Below the pieces are notes generated by a model. It saw nothing but the letters and a program-made list of their open reading frames with translations. It made no database searches and was not told the DNA's origin. DNA of 64,000 bases from Aplidium turbinatum (Eukaryota > Chordata > Ascidiacea > Aplousobranchia > Polyclinidae): positions 5,977,823 to 6,041,822 of the forward strand of contig OU964935.1 in assembly GCA_918807975.1 (NCBI GenBank), given 5' to 3'. How positions within the stretch are numbered: the first letter of the stretch is position 1; each line of letters opens with the position of its first letter. Of this stretch, positions 54,901 to 63,595 are shown piece after piece. The translations under genes were made by a program, and so were the position numbers.

Positions 54901-55042
54901 AAGCGAATTCAGTCTCGAAGATAAAATAAACGACATAAAATGCATTAGGAAATTACCGGACACTATAATGCGAAACGACGCAGACATCCAAAGATTGACA
55001 GACTATCAAAAACTGGAAATAACTTTTAATCCTATAATCTAA
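48942..55042 (+). CDS. ANKRD40: ANKRD40-like protein with an inserted BED zinc finger
   Basis: Six exons can be joined in frame with GT-AG borders: 48942-49048, 49494-49639, 53255-53482, 53677-53799, 54203-54298 and 54651-55042. They total 1092 bp, giving 363 residues (human ANKRD40 is about 368). Exons 1-2 give the N-terminal ankyrin repeats (EEDLREAVCIGNEDRVV, SGVNVNSQNSVNGW, SALHWAAKRGYVNMVKLLM, DAGAKPDMLTKDGKTPLHLS), matching vertebrate ANKRD40 closely, including the NSQN-VNGW junction. Exon 3 adds a BED finger. Exons 4-5 give NYLK...FP...ISDP motifs. Exon 6 gives the conserved C-terminal domain (LVLKVRVIHGAIDSDFMEI, CIRKLPDTIMRNDADIQRL, YQKLEITF). The intron phases are 2, then 1 at all later junctions. 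The molecular function of ANKRD40 is not established. Intron 2 (3.6 kb) holds a MULE and two further transposons. Confidence 0.85.
50075..50450 (+). repeat. Tandem repeat in the MULE 5' region
   Basis: GAAGTGACACCAAGTCTCGTTACTATGCAAGCAGT-like units recur at about 50086, 50175, 50230 and 50355 (each quoted word is shared only in part). TACAGTCTCCACAGTTTTTGG occurs twice in 19-of-21 form (about 50321 and 50408). They are irregular units before the FLYWCH frame. Confidence 0.55.
50536..50970 (+). CDS. FLYWCH-type zinc-finger protein of a MULE
   Basis: From the ATG at 50536 the 144-residue frame begins MPIVEFIQNIKGNRRILHEG and continues FVYLLDKRIRDKSYWRCEKR then KECSSRMKTV and PHSHAPDPS. This is the FLYWCH finger (a G-F-x-Y...YWRC...C-x-R...H-x-H pattern), a DNA-binding module found at the N-terminus of MULE transposases. 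The C-terminal part (LAKMVRRKRKAPDGDDIPDELRRT) is basic. No MULE catalytic domain follows, so this is a short or truncated form. The frame upstream to 50407 is open but unlike the family. Confidence 0.7.
   Translation: MPIVEFIQNIKGNRRILHEGFVYLLDKRIRDKSYWRCEKRKECSSRMKTVCDVLRGQCSPHSHAPDPSRTVVVRTMSAIQNRAINSEESTSNVIQNCTQDFPLAASGSLPKVDTLAKMVRRKRKAPDGDDIPDELRRTTRGEEF
51215..51663. mobile_element. hAT MITE with CAGTGGTTTTCAACC ends, perfect TSD
   Basis: The left end CAGTGGTTTTCAACCAGGG and the right end GGTTGCAAACCCACTG are inverted. The target duplication GGTTAGGC is perfect (51207-51214 and 51664-51671). An internal GGGTTCCGCGGAACCC palindrome lies next to the left end. It is 449 bp, non-coding and in ANKRD40 intron 2. 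Confidence 0.85.
51675..52328. mobile_element. Long inverted-repeat element
   Basis: The left arm (about 51675-51805) and right arm (about 52190-52328) are about 75-80% identical inverted copies. They share TTTTGTTTTCTTGAT, GTTTGTTGAG-TTACTAAC, TCTAAAA-GCCTAC, GAGTTAC-GCTAGCTATGT. The centre is unrelated AT-rich DNA. No target duplication was identified. It lies in ANKRD40 intron 2, immediately after the hAT MITE. Confidence 0.6.
52329..53254. other. Rest of ANKRD40 intron 2
   Basis: No repeat ends and no convincing coding exon were seen. Frames at 52817-53059 and 52889-53131 overlap on opposite strands and lack family resemblance. Confidence 0.35.
53255..53482 (+). other. ANKRD40 exon 3: BED-type zinc finger
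   Basis: This 228-bp exon encodes FKSANPVWRYYLRN, AKCETCQVTISC, GGSTGAMRNHLLYKHKI. It has the W-F/Y pair, CxxC and H-x4-H of a BED finger, a DNA-binding fold common in hAT transposases and the ZBED genes. The acceptor AAATTTAG|AT and donor ACAG|GTGCAA place it between phase 1 introns on both sides. The frame is open from the acceptor (joining gives ...HKLLDLQMEF). It is therefore a symmetric 1-1 exon that could be included or skipped without a shift. The acceptor has a weak pyrimidine tract. If translated from its own ATG (53263) it would read past the donor to a stop at 53544. Confidence 0.65.
53677..54298 (+). other. ANKRD40 exons 4 and 5: duplicated NYLK-FP motif exons
   Basis: Exon 4 (53677-53799) contains FIPNYLKYPPFPYISDP and exon 5 (54203-54298) FLSNYLKHTQFPCISDP. 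Both are phase 1-1, so they look like a tandem exon duplication. I recall a similar VPNYLKNPxFP motif in vertebrate ANKRD40, so the duplication may be old. The role of the motif is unknown to me. Confidence 0.7.
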
Positions 55043-55088
55043 AAATTCTTTTGGCAGTACTGGTAAGAAATGTTGCTTTTGGGCTTGC

Positions 55089-55094
55089 AATAAA
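55089..55094 (+). terminator. Likely ANKRD40 polyadenylation signal
   Basis: AATAAA lies 47 bp after the ANKRD40 stop codon, the only canonical signal close by. Confidence 0.6.
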
Positions 55095-55197
55095 TTGTTC
55101 CCCAGGCTGCACCGCTTATCGTGCGAAATGTAACCTACCTTTCAGCTGTCACTCCATGCAACCTGGGGAACGGTGAGATTTAGTTTTGTATCTTCAC

Positions 55198-55557
55198 CAG
55201 GGCTGTGGAGTTAGCGAAAAATTTACGGCTCTGACTCTTCGATATAGTATAACTGGCCGACTCCGGCTTCAGTGTTGCCAGACTTTTGAGGGCTGATAGA
55301 TTTATTTCAATTTTTGTCCTTTTTCAGTTTCTCTTAAATTGTGATCAAAATTGAAACGATGACTCCCTCAAAAACTGACAAGAACAAACGCTTCTATTGT
55401 AAGATCTTAAAGCGCAATACGAAGAACAAGAAACAATATTTTGAAAAAAGATTGCCAAAGGAAAAATTAATTATTCATCGTTTTTGTGTCAAGTCTCAGC
55501 ATGCCTTTTTTTTAACGACTTCGGACTCGGAAAAATCCCTCCGACTCCAAAGTTCTG
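55198..55557. mobile_element. hAT MITE with CAGGGCTGTGGAGT end
   Basis: The left end CAGGGCTGTGGAGTTAGCG and the right end CCTCCGACTCCAAAGTTCTG are imperfectly inverted (the GGAGTC/GACTCC core). The flanks ATCTTCAC and ATCTTCAA match 7 of 8. It is 360 bp and carries no gene. It inserted 100 bp downstream of the ANKRD40 poly(A) signal. Confidence 0.7.
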
Positions 55558-55565
55558 ATCTTCAA

Positions 55566-56135
55566 TCTTCTCCTTGGATACTGTTCAAATATCGCATCAC
55601 GCCATTTTGTCGACTTCTCACATTAGGCTACCCAAATTTTACGTTTTCTCCAACCTTAACACGATATGACGCTTTTGGCGTTTCAAAGACGTTTTAAAGT
55701 TTAAAAGACGTTTTTGCAGTTTTAAAGACGCCTTGGTGTTTCTTTTTCTGTCGGTTCGATTATTCTAACCTAGTTTGGAAAATCAATGTTGCAATCAAGA
55801 CTTGGTTATTTTTATTGCGAGACTTCAAATAAATTGTCAAATCTTCCGTGGAGCATGTGTTTATTTCCCAATGGAATCGTCGCTGTGTGATAGAAAATTT
55901 TAAATAACTGTTGCACCGACTTTGCACAGGTTAGCCATCGATGCACAATGCATAGGCTGCTAATAGCGGAGTAGTATGGTGTGCGCTATCGCGGGAAAGT
56001 GGTGCTTATTTTTCCAAACAACCAAAGGTTAGGGTTATTTAAAGATTTTATTCATAGAATTCATGTAGGCTACCTGTAAGTAGAGTAAAAATAGCTCAGA
56101 CGACGGGAGCCGATTGAGCTAAACATTTGTTTTCA
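55566..56135. other. Stretch without a recognised gene
   Basis: This has AT-rich intergenic sequence with AGACGTTTTAAAGTTTAAAAGACGTTTTTGCAG-like short internal duplications near 55688-55730. No gene was found. Confidence 0.35.
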
Positions 56136-56137
56136 TC

Positions 56138-56355
56138 GATAGCTCAGTCGGTGAAGCTTTCATCTCAGTGCGCAAAGGAACGGCAAGATAAGAAACGCTA
56201 GTTCGACTCTGCACTTGAGTGATGCATTTCAAGGATATGTGTTCACTGTACGGCACCTGGTATTAAAAAAAGAAAAAAAAAAAATATTCAGACAACAACC
56301 GGAAACTTCACTTTGTTAATCTCGGAGACCGGGTTTGCGTTAGTTTCCTTTGTTT
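56138..56355 (+). mobile_element. tRNA-derived SINE
   Basis: The A box ATAGCTCAGTCGGTGAAGC (about 56139) and B box AGTTCGACTCTGCACTTGAG (about 56200) form a tRNA-like head. The body after an A-rich run (56264-56285) has GGAAACTTCACTTTGTTAAT then CTCGGAGACCGGGTTTGCGT, matching the bodies at 20574 and 22154. This copy therefore shows the complete head-plus-body arrangement of that SINE family. Confidence 0.7.
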
Positions 56356-56519
56356 GGACATTACCCTGGATTTTTTTTTTTTTTTCCATGGGACCAAACA
56401 ACGATATAGTTAGATATAGTCTAGTATAGATAGCCTAACTGCATCGGCGCCGATCCCTATAGGACAGCGGGACATGTCCCCACCATCTTTTTACATTCTT
56501 TTTGTAACGTAAATTTTTG

Positions 56520-57770
56520 TAACATCCTCCAACGCTTAAGAAGGCAATTGCTTCCAGAAATAGGGGGCAATCAATTTGGCTTCATGAAAGACAGAGGAAC
56601 AACCAACGCAATCTTCACGATGAGAATGCTTGGTGAAAGAGCAATCGAAGTCCAGCAAGACCTATATCTAGCATTTGTAGATTTTAAAAAAGCCTTCGAT
56701 AAAGTTCGTCACGAACAGCTTTTTGAGATGCTGAACAACATTAACGTTGATGACAAGGACCTGCGCATAATTAAGAATGTGTATTACCAACAACAAGCTG
56801 CAGTTCGCCTACCGGAAAGTCTGTCTAGATATTTTGAAATTCAACGTGGGGTCAGACAAGGCTGTGTGATGTCACCAGATCTGTTTAACTTGTATAGTGA
56901 AATGATTCTCAGAGAAATAGAAGGTATTGATGAGGGAGTTTTAGTGAACGGCATCTCATTAAACAATATTCGCTATGCTGATGACACTGTGCTCATAGCG
57001 ACATCCCCGGATGGTTTACAAACACTAATTAACAAAACTTCAGACATCAGTGCAAAATATGGAATTGAAATTAATGACAAAAAAACAAAATGCATGACTA
57101 TCTCCAAACAAAGTCCTGAACCCCACTTTGTACTTCACCAGAGAGGCAACACAATTGAACGGGTGTCTTCTTTCAACTATCTTGGTTCTCTCTTAACAGC
57201 GGACGCACGATGTAAGAAAGAGATACGAAGAAGAATAGGCCTAGCTAAAGACGCTTTTAATAGACTACGACCTATTCTATTGGATCGCAAGCTTTCTATT
57301 CTTCTGAAGGTGCGACTTCTCAAAGTGTTAGTGTGGTCTGTTCTCCAGTACGGTTGTGAAACATGGACCTTCAACACAGAAACTAGGCGTAACATTGAAG
57401 CAGCTGAAATGTGGTTTTACAGAAGAATGCTCAGGATTTCATATACTGATCACATCACAAATGCAGAAGTTTTAAACCAGGTACATCAAGATAAGGAACT
57501 ATTGAACAACATAACTCAAAGGCAACTCAAATTTCTCGGCCACATTATCAGAAAAGAAGATTTCGAAAATCTCTGTCTAAGCGGCCGCCTTCTCGGGAAA
57601 CGTGCTCGTGGCAGACAAAGAACAACATTTATATCTAATTTCAATACATCAATCAGCCAACCAAGAACACTTTGGGACACTGCGCGACAAAGGGAACACT
57701 GGAAAAATTTACGAACTGAGCATCTAGTTCATCAAAGACCGCATCGGCTATGATACTGTTGTTGTAACGT
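56520..57770 (+). mobile_element. 5'-truncated LINE, open reverse transcriptase frame
   Basis: The frame to 57753 reads NQFGFMKDRGTTNAIFTMRM, LYLAFVDFKKAFDKVRHEQL, IQRGVRQGCVMSPDLFNLYS, the catalytic NNIRYADDTVLIA, GIEINDKKTKCM and FNYLGSLLTADARCKKEI. It ends KFLGHIIRKED, RGRQRTTFI and a HRL terminus. These are RT motifs 2-7, the thumb and the C-terminal segment of an APE-type LINE (the GHixRK...GRR-RGRQR pattern). The endonuclease and first RT motif are missing. About 400 codons are open without a stop, so the insertion is young. The clade is not resolved. Confidence 0.8.
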
Positions 57771-58109
57771 AAAAGGGAAAATATTAACCGAATGTCAGAA
57801 TTTTATCAGTCAGACGTTTGAAATATATTGAAAGGAGAGAACAACATTTTTTTTATGCGAGGAAGCCCCAACCTTAGTAGAAATGTTTTATTAAGCGGAG
57901 AAACCCTCGTAGGCTACAACTCGCAAATTGTATTTGTTTAGGTTACGCCAGGGCCAGACAGTGCAGAGTTTTAGAATTACTTAGAAAGAGTCGTACAAGC
58001 AGTAATGCAGAAAGTTTAGCTTGTGTTACTTTTGTGTGTTTCTTTTAAGAAAAAAGCTGTTTTTTCAGTTACCGATAGGCTACATTGAGCCTTGAGGTTG
58101 GATGGATGG

Positions 58110-59239
58110 TCATTTTATTTTTGTTTGGATGCGAAACGCCGAAACACACATAAAACAAAAACTGACAGTGTGCATCCAATGAGAGAGTGCGAAAGACCGT
58201 AGCCCTGAAGGCGTAGGAGGTCGTCGAGTCTGCACTCTCTCATTCAAATAGTTACACAAAAGAAAGTATTGCGTTGTTAATATTGTTGCAAATTGACACA
58301 AAAAAGAAGAAGGAAGGAAGAACAGAAAAAACAAATACAGATACTACAAACAATAATAACAATTAACATAGTCAGGTAGTGGATGTCGTTTTTATAGCTC
58401 TTGATTATTGAAGAAGTGTATTTTGCACATTTTACTGAAATATTTGAAGCCTTTGTTCATGTTTTTTTTCATATTTTGGGGTAAACTGTCCCATACCTTG
58501 ATTCCCATGCATTTTAAACTTTTTTGAAATAATTGGGTATTTGCCAGTTTAGTATAAAGTGAATTGGAACTTGAACGTCGGGTGTTATACGAATGAATAG
58601 ATGATACATGTGTAAAGAAAGTTTTGAAGTTTTCCGGTAGTTTATTATTATACAATTTGTACATAAATTTGCTTATTTCTAGTTTATAAGTAGAATTAAC
58701 AGTTAGTATTTTATTTTCTTGATAGAGTGGCAGTAATTTAGTTTTCATTTCAAATGCTCCTGTAACGATTTTAATTATCTTATTTTGTCTAACCTGAATT
58801 CTATTCAAGTATTTTGTGGGTGCGCATCCCCAGTTGATAATTCCATATTGTAGGTGCGAGTGTACAATGCTATAATAAATATTGATTAGAACTTTTCTAG
58901 TAGTGAATTTTCTAAGTTTGCTGAGTACGCCTGAAGAAGAGGATAGTTTTTTCGAGAGGCTATCAATGTGTTTATTCCAGTTGAGTTTGTTATCTATTGT
59001 GATTCCTAAGTAGCGCGTGTGGTCAACTTCTTTAATTATTGTATCATTTAAATTTATTGGCATATCGGAGAGTGTAGTCTTTTTATTGTTAAAGAGTATG
59101 TAGTTAGTTTTACTCAAGTTGAGTGTCAACTGATTGTTATCAAGCCAAGTGTAGAGTTTACATAATTCTTTATTCATTATCGGCTGGAGGTTGCTGGTAG
59201 TTTTTTGAGCCAAATAGAGTTGCCAAAGCTGCTGAAACG
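58110..59239 (-). mobile_element. 5'-truncated LINE, minus strand, with 3' UTR
   Basis: The minus-strand frame begins upstream of 59205 and ends at 58392. It contains LYTWLDNNQLTLNLSKTNYI, DHTRYLGITIDNKLNWNKHI, INIYYSIVHSHLQYGIINWG, LPENFKTFFT and KVWDSLPQNMKK. This is the RT thumb and C-terminal region of CR1/L2/Rex-like elements (the NxLSLNxxKTxxMxF, YLGVxID and WNxLP landmarks). Residues upstream of 59239 in the same frame belong to the host element. The 3' UTR runs to about 58110 and ends AAAAATAAAATGACC, consistent with a short A-rich tail. Confidence 0.7.
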
Positions 59240-59369
59240 ACTTTGTCGGTTTGGCAAAAAATTGTATATAGCCCAATTCAGCAGTTGGAAGGCTGGCAGG
59301 CAGCTTTTTTTCAATTGAAAAAACTCTTACCCTACCCAATTTTTAAAAGACTTGTTACGTTCCAAATCG

Positions 59370-59800
59370 TCTTCAGTATGGACATGGCCATGGTCAACCT
59401 CCTAAACTTCAAACATCAGAGACGAAATATCGGTCAGAGTATTTTGCAGTCATTGACAGCGCGCAGCAAAATCTTACTGACTATTTCAAGTCGACCGATC
59501 TTGAGCACTACAAAATTCTACAAGAATCACTCTTTAGTGGAAAGCTATACAATCACATGTGGTAGACGATTACCCTGAGTTCTTTGACACAGAGTTCCTT
59601 GTACAAGATTTTCGAATGATATTCAAGAAGATGCCATCCGCTGTTCGGCAAATGTTTCCTGTGGAACTTTTACTCATTTCACCAGCCAGCTCGTGTTCAG
59701 CTGAATGGACATTTTCAACTTTGCAACGTGTCTAAACTTGGTTACGATCTAGGCTACCATGATACAGAAACGGCCAAATCATGCAATGGTCTGCCATGTG
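59370..59800 (+). pseudogene. hAT transposase C-terminal remnant
   Basis: In changing frames one reads YRSEYFAVIDSAQQNLTDYF, PEFFDTEFLVQDFRMIFKKM, ASSCSAEWTFSTLQRV and TWLRSRL. The last two are the hAT dimerisation block (aSsaxxERtFStLrrvKtWLRs). Frame changes and a stop inside the block show decay. It is the transposase of the 56442-60094 element. A 24-bp direct duplication (CAACTTCTATTACCTCTCC twice) follows at about 59824-59866. Confidence 0.65.
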
Positions 59801-60102
59801 CACAACAAAGTTTGGAATTCGATCAACTTCTATTACCTCTCCAAGGACAACTTCTATTACCTCTCCTTCGTTTTTAATTCGCCGGAGACTCTTTGCCGAG
59901 TTGCAGTGTTTGGACGTCTGCTGTCCAATGCTGACACTGACAATTAAAATACATCGCATTGGACTTGTATCTACTGTATTTGTTTGTTTGTTGAACAGAC
60001 CCGATCTTTCAGTTCGCTTCGCTCGTTTCCCCTTTTTTTCCTACTTTTCCTAGCAAATGTCCCCACCAATCTTAGAGAGCGATCGGCGCCCATGCCTAAG
60101 TG

Positions 60103-60440
60103 GCGCAGTTTGCGAAACAAAACGTCGAAGTCGGCTTTAGTCTCTGCCAGAATTAAAATTCCAAATTTCTTAGTCGGAGAATGACGATTTTTAAATGAAT
60201 CATGAATCAGTAGCTTCTACTTGTTTTTTCTAGACCTCTGCTGTGTTTGTCAAATATTGTTTTTCGTTGTGATGGTCAGAAATAAAACAAACTGAACTAA
60301 GCGTGAAGCTGAAAATAACACACGTGATTGTGCTACAGTAGCCTACTGCTTTTGGCACAGAAGAATACGTTAAAGTGCCTATCGTAGGCCGGCCAGAGAT
60401 AGCCTACCAGGCACACAAGTAGCCTAACTAAATTCACTGT
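60103..60440. other. Stretch without a recognised gene
   Basis: This contains the reversed copy of the TTTATTTCTGACCATCACA word (about 60270-60290). No gene was seen. Confidence 0.35.
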
Positions 60441-60443
60441 CGG

Positions 60444-60630
60444 CTGCATAGCCGAGTGGTGAGAGCCCTGGAACGGCAATCGAAAGGTCGCCGGGTCGAC
60501 ACCGCTCAAGAGCATGCGGCTGTGTCTTTGGCAGGACACTTAAAGGCATGCCTGAAGGTGGACACGAAGATTGGCTTCCTTGCCTTCCCGTCCACTTAAT
60601 CTAAATCTTCAACCCCCGGGTGTAGCCTAA
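60444..60630 (+). mobile_element. tRNA-derived SINE, Ser/Leu-like head
   Basis: CATAGCCGAGTGGTGAGAGC (A box) and GTCGCCGGGTCGACACC (B-box-like) form the head. The body has GTGTCTTTGGCAGGACACTT and CTTCCTTGCCTTCCCGTCC, words common in invertebrate SINEs. The head is unlike the other SINEs in this window, so this is a second family. Confidence 0.65.
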
Positions 60631-61165
60631 GCCTAGATACGACAAAACTAAATTCACTGAGCAAGCGTTTCTTTTTTACATTGATTGCCTCTGAGTTGTA
60701 ACATCAACTTGAATTATTGTTTCTAGATTGTTTATTCGTTCATTATTGACAAAGCAAAATACTACAGCTTACAACTCCTACATGAACACTTCCTCTGAAC
60801 GAGAATTTTGCGAACAACGTAATTACAGTGGGATCCAGGCCTGCAACTAGTATTTCGTAAGCCTACGAAGATGAATTTGTGGAACTTAGTAGTTGCTGTT
60901 TTAACATAATCCGGTTTAAAAAAAAAACATATTCACATGTAAAGCCAAAGGAAAATTTTGCCTAGAGTACTGCACAAGTCGCGGGGCTTTATCTTCATTG
61001 CAGGCCTGTCGGAGAGGTAGGCCTAACCATTATACACTCCACTCCCGAAACGAAGTAAAGACGTATATTCCTTTCATTAAGAACTCATTATTTGATGCGT
61101 GAAACTAACGTCGGTAATCTGCATGCTCATATTTGACTATGATATCATATTTTGATGTGGAGGAA
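60631..61165. other. Downstream flank of the SLC38-like gene
   Basis: This is AT-rich DNA. It should contain the 3' UTR of the minus-strand transporter gene. No clear polyadenylation signal was pinned down. Confidence 0.35.
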
Positions 61166-61168
61166 AAC

Positions 61169-63595
61169 TTATCCTTGGATCCAAGACATAATGATGAGAG
61201 CCATGCTGAGAATCATGAACGCAAATCCCATTATCACCAAGAAAAGAGGCTAAAAATACAAGATTAGTTTCATTAAAACTTAATTAGACTTTAACCTTCT
61301 AAAAACCTCCGATAGGCTACTAGGCTAATGACGTTAAATAGCTCCTCCCTATTTACGATATCATAATGATAAAGTTTTCCTTATGCTGTTTTTGAGGGGT
61401 TTACCTAAGCTACTTAATAGGCTTATAGTCTATACACAATACACATCTACAGTAAATAGCTTAACATAACTACCGTAAGTCACTTTATAACAAATTGCCA
61501 GTGGGGTGTAATGCTTGATGGAAGAGCATGTGGACAATAATTATCAGGGACTGTTTGAATATCACATGATGACAAGTAGATGACGTTTGTCCAACCAATA
61601 TAGCACAGTATGCGAGTTTTGGTTATCCCAAAGACGCCTTATATGAATTTTTGCATAGCCTTAGAAAATTTAAAATGGTCTTGAAAACTCAGTGGTGCAA
61701 ACACTGTAATTTAAAACATTTATTTACCACAAGCTTTTTCATGGAGAGCAATGATCCAGGACCCAGACGTAAATAAAACAGAGAGGGAAGGATGATAACC
61801 AGCATAGACGCACAAGTCGCTCCAGCGAATCCAAACACCTCTCGTATAGTAGGAACGTAAATCACTAATACATTAGCTGGAAATATAAAAAATGTGATTT
61901 GTTTTGACGTCACTTATTCAGCAGTTTATCTATCACCAGCGGTGTTGTCTCACATGCTTCCAAACCTATATAAGACCTTTAGTTGTAATCGCCTATATCG
62001 ACTTCCAACAACCGGTTCGCGTATCTGTAATAATACTACGACTAGGTTTGCAGAAACCGATATCAATAAAAGGACTACCACAGTCTATTGCAGGACACTT
62101 TTTTGCTAAATTTTTGAGGTTTTCAAATATATATTGAAACAATATCCGTAGCCTACTCCTGCTAGTTTCTATGAACGTAGGCAGAGCTGTAGTCAGGGGG
62201 AGAGCAAAGGGGGAAATTCCTCCCCATGAATGTTTTAAATAAAAATTTCACACTCTGTTACTGCATCTTTTGACAAAGTATTACTATTGATTAAGCCTGA
62301 AAGTACCCCCAGAATGGACAATGTTAAAAGTTTATTTTATTAAAATTTTCTAGGGGAGGCCACTCAGACCCGCTTGTGTGTGTTCCATTTTCGGTGACTT
62401 GTTTCCGGGATCATTCACATGTGCAAAAAATACTTATTTCTCTCTTCCAAAATTTTTGTTGGCTATACACCACTGAAAATAGGCCGAGCTATATTTTTGT
62501 TAACTTTCATTCTCACTTATGGTCAAAAGTATAAGCATGATGACAAGATGACGAATCCACGAGAATGGTTTGTCTTCGAAAAACAGCATGATGAGGGATT
62601 TTCTTGCCTGAACAAGAAAATATGATGATTTACATGAAATAACCTACAACATACTTATTGATTTTTGTACGGCCTAGTTTGAGATCGTAGCCTAAAACAG
62701 ACGTTTTTGAGGTTGAAAAGTTCTTCATTTTTCCAATAACACATATGTGTGCACTGTGCACTGTGTATGTGGGCTATGTAGCTTATAGTGGTAGCATACA
62801 TTTTTCGAGTTTTTAGCGTGTAGCCTACTTTGCATGAATTGTGCATGCTGCAACAACTTCACTTTGCAGTAGTTCTGTAAATTTTCTTACCGGATAATGG
62901 AGAAGAGGTGTAGAAAATATGACACAGATCAGCACAGTGATTCGTGATATGAGGATCACGATGTTTTTAGGATCATAAGCGCTGTACATTAGAAGCAGTT
63001 CGGGACCCACAGCGCCTACAAGAACAGTTCATTGCATGTCAACAATTTAAAATAAATAAATAACAGGTACAAAATGACCGCATTACAACTCTCCAGCAAA
63101 AAACGCTGACAAAGCTAATTTTAATAGCTCCAGCAATATCATGAGCTTGCGCTTATTAATTCAATCTACTCTTTTTTAAATAAAATTCTAGTACGGACAC
63201 AGTTTAAGCTGATGACGAATAGCCAACTGAGAACTATCACTTGGTGAATCCAAAATTACGATGCTTTCATTTAGCTAAAATTGCTCCATTTACTTCACCT
63301 AGTGAAAGGAATAATTGAAAGACAGCAACGTCTGAAAAAGAAGCAGAACGTTGGCAAACACTTCACAGTCACAATAAGCTCAGTAGGGGAATCACATAAG
63401 AATAAAAAACTTACTGTAAAATGTGAGATATCCGAAGACTGCGGCGAGAAAGTACAATGAGAAAACATTCAAAATGGATACTATTGCCACTTTGTGCATC
63501 CGGGATGCCGTCGGGTTGGACAATTCAGTGTAGATTGGAAGCACTGAAGCGTGGCATTGAAAAGCAAACACCATGGTAGGAATAGCATAGGCACT
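61169..63595 (-). CDS. Sodium-coupled neutral amino acid transporter-like, 3' exons (partial)
   Basis: This is a member of the SLC38 (SNAT) branch of the amino acid/auxin permease family, a plasma or lysosomal membrane transporter. Four minus-strand exons are supported. 63415-63595 reads AYAIPTMVFAFQCHASVLPI, YTELSNPTASRMHKV and YFLAAVFGYLTFY. 62891-63015 reads VGPELLLMYSAYDPKNIVIL and TVLICVIFSTPLLHYP. 61728-61876 reads NVLVIYVPTIREVFGFAGAT and ILPSLFYLRL. 61169-61249 reads PLFLVIMGFAFMIL, MALIIMSWIQG and the stop. Borders are GT-AG with compatible phases (1 between the first two, 0 between the last two). One exon between 62891 and 61876 (phase 0 to 1, around an RH-containing helix) should exist but I could not place it. 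The 5' exons lie beyond the right edge. The paralogue is not assigned. Confidence 0.8.

Larger units (their letters stand above)
56442..60094. mobile_element. hAT element with CATCGGCGCCGATC ends, holding two LINEs
   Basis: The left end CATCGGCGCCGATCCC and the right end GATCGGCGCCCATG are inverted. GGGACATGTCCCCACCAT lies near the left and TGTCCCCACCAATC near the right. The flanks CCTAACTG (56434-56441) and CCTAAGTG (60095-60102) match 7 of 8. Inside are a plus-strand LINE, a minus-strand LINE and a remnant of a hAT transposase near the right end. Confidence 0.7.

Noticed and set aside
55341-55697. 118-codon frame after ANKRD40
   Set aside because: It starts inside a hAT MITE and runs across its end and target duplication, so it is not a gene.
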